NCBI GenBank assembly: GCA_041484845.1
Contig: JBGPIK010000338.1
Location: 1 to 7,560 of the forward strand
Source of the DNA: JBGPIK01 sp041484845
Lineage (GTDB): Bacteria; Desulfobacterota; Binatia; UBA9968
Direction of reading: 5' to 3'
Length of the DNA stretch: 7,560 nucleotides
Under the pieces are notes generated by a model. It made no database searches. It had not been told where the DNA came from and was given only the letters and a program-made list of their open reading frames with translations. Shown one piece after another: positions 5,244 to 7,560 of the stretch (positions are counted from its first letter, which is position 1; the number at the start of each line of letters is the position of its first letter). Position numbers and translations under genes: made by a program.

Positions 5244-6563
5244 TTGAATCCTCACGCGCTATCATCGGCGGCAGCCGACCGCCCAAAGCTCTTTTACGGG
5301 TGGTACATCGTTGCCGTTGGATTTTTCTCGCAGATTGTTTTTGCGTTTCATCTTTCCAGTACGCTCAGCGTGTTTCTCAAGCCTTTGACGGACGATTTCG
5401 GGGTGTCCCGCGGTCTGTTTTCGCTGCTTAGGTCCGGGGAGATCGTTATCGGCGCGGTAATGTCGCCGTTTATCGGTTCATGGATAGATCGTTTCGGTGT
5501 TCGCTGGCTCATGGCGGGCGGCGCTCTGCTAGCTGGCACGGGTTTTATTCTCCTGAGTCAGGCGACGGCGTTCTGGCAGTTTCTCCTCATTCGCTGGTTG
5601 TTGGTTACCCCCGGAGGCGTATTCATCAGTTCAATGGTTGTCAGCGTCACGATTGCGCGCTGGTTTGTGCGGCGGCGCGGCCGCTCCATTGCGATAGCGA
5701 CTTTGGGACAAGGAATTTCCAAAGTCGGTATTCCGTTGCTGGCGGCGACTTTGTTCATTTGGATTGGCTGGCGCTATACTTGGGGCGTTTTCGGTGTTGT
5801 GACGATCGTTCTGGTGGTGTTTCCGGCGATTGTTTTTATGCGGCGCGGTCCTGAAGAGATGGGGCTTTACCCAGACGGGATCGATACCGAATCAGAGCGG
5901 TTGAACGGAAGCGCGCAAAAACTGGCGAGCCCATTTAACTCAGAAGCTGACACAACATGGACGCGACGCGAAATTTTTCGCACCAGCGCATTTTGGCTCC
6001 TTTGTATCACCTTTGGGATGGCCAATGTGGGCATTGCTGGATTCAATCTACACGTATTCGCCCATATCACAGATATTGGCTATCCCGGGTTTGTTGCCGC
6101 GACCGTGATGAGCATTATTGCTTTCACCCAACTCGGCTCAACGCTGCTTTGGGGTTTCCTCAGCGAGCGGTGCGAAATTCGCAAGACAACCATGTTGATG
6201 TTTATGGTCCAGGCGCTAGGCCTCGGCGTCGCGATTACAACCCACGCTTTGGTGCCCATCTACATCGGCTTCTTTTTTTACGGTGTGGGACTTGGGGGCA
6301 GTCTGGTCTTACAGGAAGTCATTTGGGCCGCTTATTACGGGCGCCTTTCATTGGGCACCGTGCGCGGGCTGGCCATGATGATCACATTAGCCTTCGGCGC
6401 GGCGGGCGCGCCGTTTTTCGGATTTCTTTTCGACGCGACCGGAAACTACCGGCTCTCTTTCGTACTATTTGCACTGGCGCTATTGGGATCGGCGGTTTTG
6501 AGCCGTTTAACGCGACCGCCGCGCAAGCCCAATCTCGTTGTTGCCACAGCCGGGATTTGTTGA
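5244..6563 (+). CDS. MFS transporter, 12 TM segments
   Basis: This encodes 439 aa, a usual length for a 12-helix major facilitator in the inner membrane. Six hydrophobic segments fall between about residues 18 and 199, and six between about 247 and 420, separated by a hydrophilic central loop (200-245). Motif A, GSWIDRFGVR (78-87), lies between TM2 and TM3, with a degenerate copy GFLSERCEIRK (304-314) in the second half. The opening KLFYGWYIVAVGFF is typical of the oxalate/formate antiporter and monocarboxylate-type branch, so an organic acid is a reasonable guess for the substrate. The start is TTG at 5244: an in-frame TAG is at 5238-5240, no ATG lies before TM1, and GGTGA is 7 nt upstream. 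It is divergent from the VOC gene and 56 bp ahead of the MlaE-type gene. Confidence 0.88.
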   Translation: MNPHALSSAAADRPKLFYGWYIVAVGFFSQIVFAFHLSSTLSVFLKPLTDDFGVSRGLFSLLRSGEIVIGAVMSPFIGSWIDRFGVRWLMAGGALLAGTGFILLSQATAFWQFLLIRWLLVTPGGVFISSMVVSVTIARWFVRRRGRSIAIATLGQGISKVGIPLLAATLFIWIGWRYTWGVFGVVTIVLVVFPAIVFMRRGPEEMGLYPDGIDTESERLNGSAQKLASPFNSEADTTWTRREIFRTSAFWLLCITFGMANVGIAGFNLHVFAHITDIGYPGFVAATVMSIIAFTQLGSTLLWGFLSERCEIRKTTMLMFMVQALGLGVAITTHALVPIYIGFFFYGVGLGGSLVLQEVIWAAYYGRLSLGTVRGLAMMITLAFGAAGAPFFGFLFDATGNYRLSFVLFALALLGSAVLSRLTRPPRKPNLVVATAGIC

Positions 6564-6595
6564 TTTGCTGAAAGCAATCGAGGGGATCAATTGGT

Positions 6596-6601
6596 TATAA
6601 T
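6596..6601 (+). promoter_or_regulatory. Consensus -10 (TATAAT) before the MlaE-type gene
   Basis: A perfect TATAAT lies in the 56-bp gap after the MFS stop. Transcription from it would start about 12 nt before the ATG at 6620. No good -35 is seen at 16-18 nt, so activity may depend on an activator or be weak. It suggests the lipid-transport operon starts here and is not only read through from the MFS gene. Confidence 0.45.
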
Positions 6602-6619
6602 GTCCCGCGGTCATTGCTT

Positions 6620-7560
6620 ATGGCGATAATGGAAGTCATGGCCTCTAAGGCGGTATTACGCTCCGGTGAAACCCGCGATGGCGTATTTACGCTCGCCGTC
6701 GCGGGCCGGCTGGATTCCACCAGCACGGGTAAAATCTGGCGCGCGGCAATCGAAACAGTCCAGCATACGAAGGCTCCGATCGTCGCGCTGGACGCTTCGG
6801 GAGTAGATTACTGCGATGTCTCCGGTATCGCCCTCTTAGTCCGGATGCGCCAAGAGGTGGAACGAACCGGAGAAAAGCTGGAGATTCACGGACTCCGGCC
6901 TGAGTTTCAGGATCTCTTGGATAGTTGGGGCACCTTAGATCCGGGACGGTTGGCAGGCTCGCCGACAGGCCGAAAAAGTTTCGTCGACGATATCGGCCAT
7001 GCTATCGTCGATATTTGGAAAGATATTTACACGCTGATCAGCTTCGTAGGTGAAATGGCGGCGGCGCTCGTAAGCGCCGCTTGCCATCCTGGGCGTGTGC
7101 GCTGGAAGGATACGCTTCTTATTGCCGAAGCCGTCGGAATTCGTGCCTTGCCGATCGTCGCACTGATCGGATTCCTCATGGGTTTGATCATGGCGTTTCA
7201 AGCGGCGATTCCGTTGGGCCGGTTCGGCGCGCAGGTTTATGTTGCAAACCTGATCGGCCTTTCGATTCTGCGCGAGATGGGGCCGCTGATGACTGCTATT
7301 GTGGTGGCCGGTCGCTCGGGTTCTGCGTTCGCGGCGGAACTCGGCACGATGAAGGTTCGTGAGGAGATCGATGCGCTGATCACCATGGGGCTCGACCCAG
7401 TGCGGTTTTTGGTGGTGACCCGCGTGATCGCGGCCGTGCTGATGACGCCGCTCCTGACGCTCTTCGCCGACGCCGTGGGGCTTCTCGGCGGCGCGGTCGT
7501 CTTACGTTCCTTAGGTTATTCATGGACAACGTTTTACCATCAGGTTCAATCCGCCGTCGG
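6620..7560 (+). CDS. mlaE: STAS-MlaE fusion ABC permease, 3' end cut off
   Basis: The frame is open from ATG 6620 to the window edge (313 codons, no stop). Residues about 20-110 form a STAS domain, with the characteristic strand and helix-start block VALDASGVDYCDVSGIAL (55-72). Residues about 165 onward are an MlaE permease: FLMGLIMAFQAAIPLGRFG (185-203), LREMGPLMTAIVVAGRSGSA (217-236), then AELGTMKVREEIDALITMG (239-257) with the coupling helix, and GLDPVRFLVVTRVIA (257-271). In the Mla system MlaE is the inner-membrane permease moving phospholipids between membranes, and MlaB is a separate STAS partner; here the STAS part is fused to the N terminus, a known arrangement. An ATPase (MlaF) and an MCE protein (MlaD) are expected downstream. 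Met4 or Met7 could be the true start, as no clear Shine-Dalgarno marks 6620. About 60 residues are missing. Confidence 0.9.
   Translation, partial: MAIMEVMASKAVLRSGETRDGVFTLAVAGRLDSTSTGKIWRAAIETVQHTKAPIVALDASGVDYCDVSGIALLVRMRQEVERTGEKLEIHGLRPEFQDLLDSWGTLDPGRLAGSPTGRKSFVDDIGHAIVDIWKDIYTLISFVGEMAAALVSAACHPGRVRWKDTLLIAEAVGIRALPIVALIGFLMGLIMAFQAAIPLGRFGAQVYVANLIGLSILREMGPLMTAIVVAGRSGSAFAAELGTMKVREEIDALITMGLDPVRFLVVTRVIAAVLMTPLLTLFADAVGLLGGAVVLRSLGYSWTTFYHQVQSAV

Noticed and set aside
5957..6571. 204-codon plus-strand open frame
   Set aside because: It lies within the MFS gene in another frame. The MFS frame has clear membrane segments and motif A; this one is rich in Arg and His with no pattern.
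6561..6577. Hairpin after the MFS stop as a terminator
   Set aside because: TTGC/GCAA with a bulged extension is too weak and no T tract follows.

Overview
The window looks like a fragment of a bacterial chromosome, probably from an environmental (soil or sediment type) Gram-negative lineage. The evidence is an MlaE-type lipid-transport permease, moderately high GC, and a mix of housekeeping repair and uncharacterised genes. The sequence does not fix the phylum. No tRNA, rRNA, CRISPR array, phage gene or transposase was recognised.

Left part (1 to about 1130, visibly richer in GC than the rest). The 3' end of a cupin gene (+) runs into a 44-codon membrane frame (-) that resembles the C-terminal end of DUF456 proteins. 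Upstream of that frame on the same strand is a 205-aa HExxH protein of the DUF922 metallopeptidase type (-) with a strong ribosome binding site. From 1014 to 1554 there is no convincing gene. This stretch holds a REP-like palindrome and a 231-bp imperfect inverted-repeat structure (1278-1508) that could be a structured RNA or a small non-autonomous element.

Middle part (1555-4756). On the minus strand are nth (endonuclease III, base excision repair) and, downstream with its own TATAAT promoter, a serine alpha/beta hydrolase. Divergent from nth, on the plus strand, a small Rho_N-domain basic protein is followed after 5 nt by a PA0069-family radical SAM protein, related to spore photoproduct lyase, that carries a beta-clamp-like QLSLF near its C terminus. 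The nth and Rho_N/radical SAM units share a short intergenic region, which suggests, but does not prove, a link around DNA repair.

Right part (4757-7560). A small VOC/glyoxalase-fold protein (-) is divergent from a 12-TM MFS transporter (+, TTG start). The intergenic region between them carries a perfect 8-bp inverted repeat lying over a likely promoter. The window ends inside a STAS-MlaE permease gene with its own TATAAT box. Its ATPase and MCE partners would be expected just beyond the edge.

No complete novel system can be claimed. The best leads are the 1278-1508 structured element, the cytosolic DUF922-like zincin, the DUF456 remnant, and the clamp-motif radical SAM / Rho_N pair next to nth.
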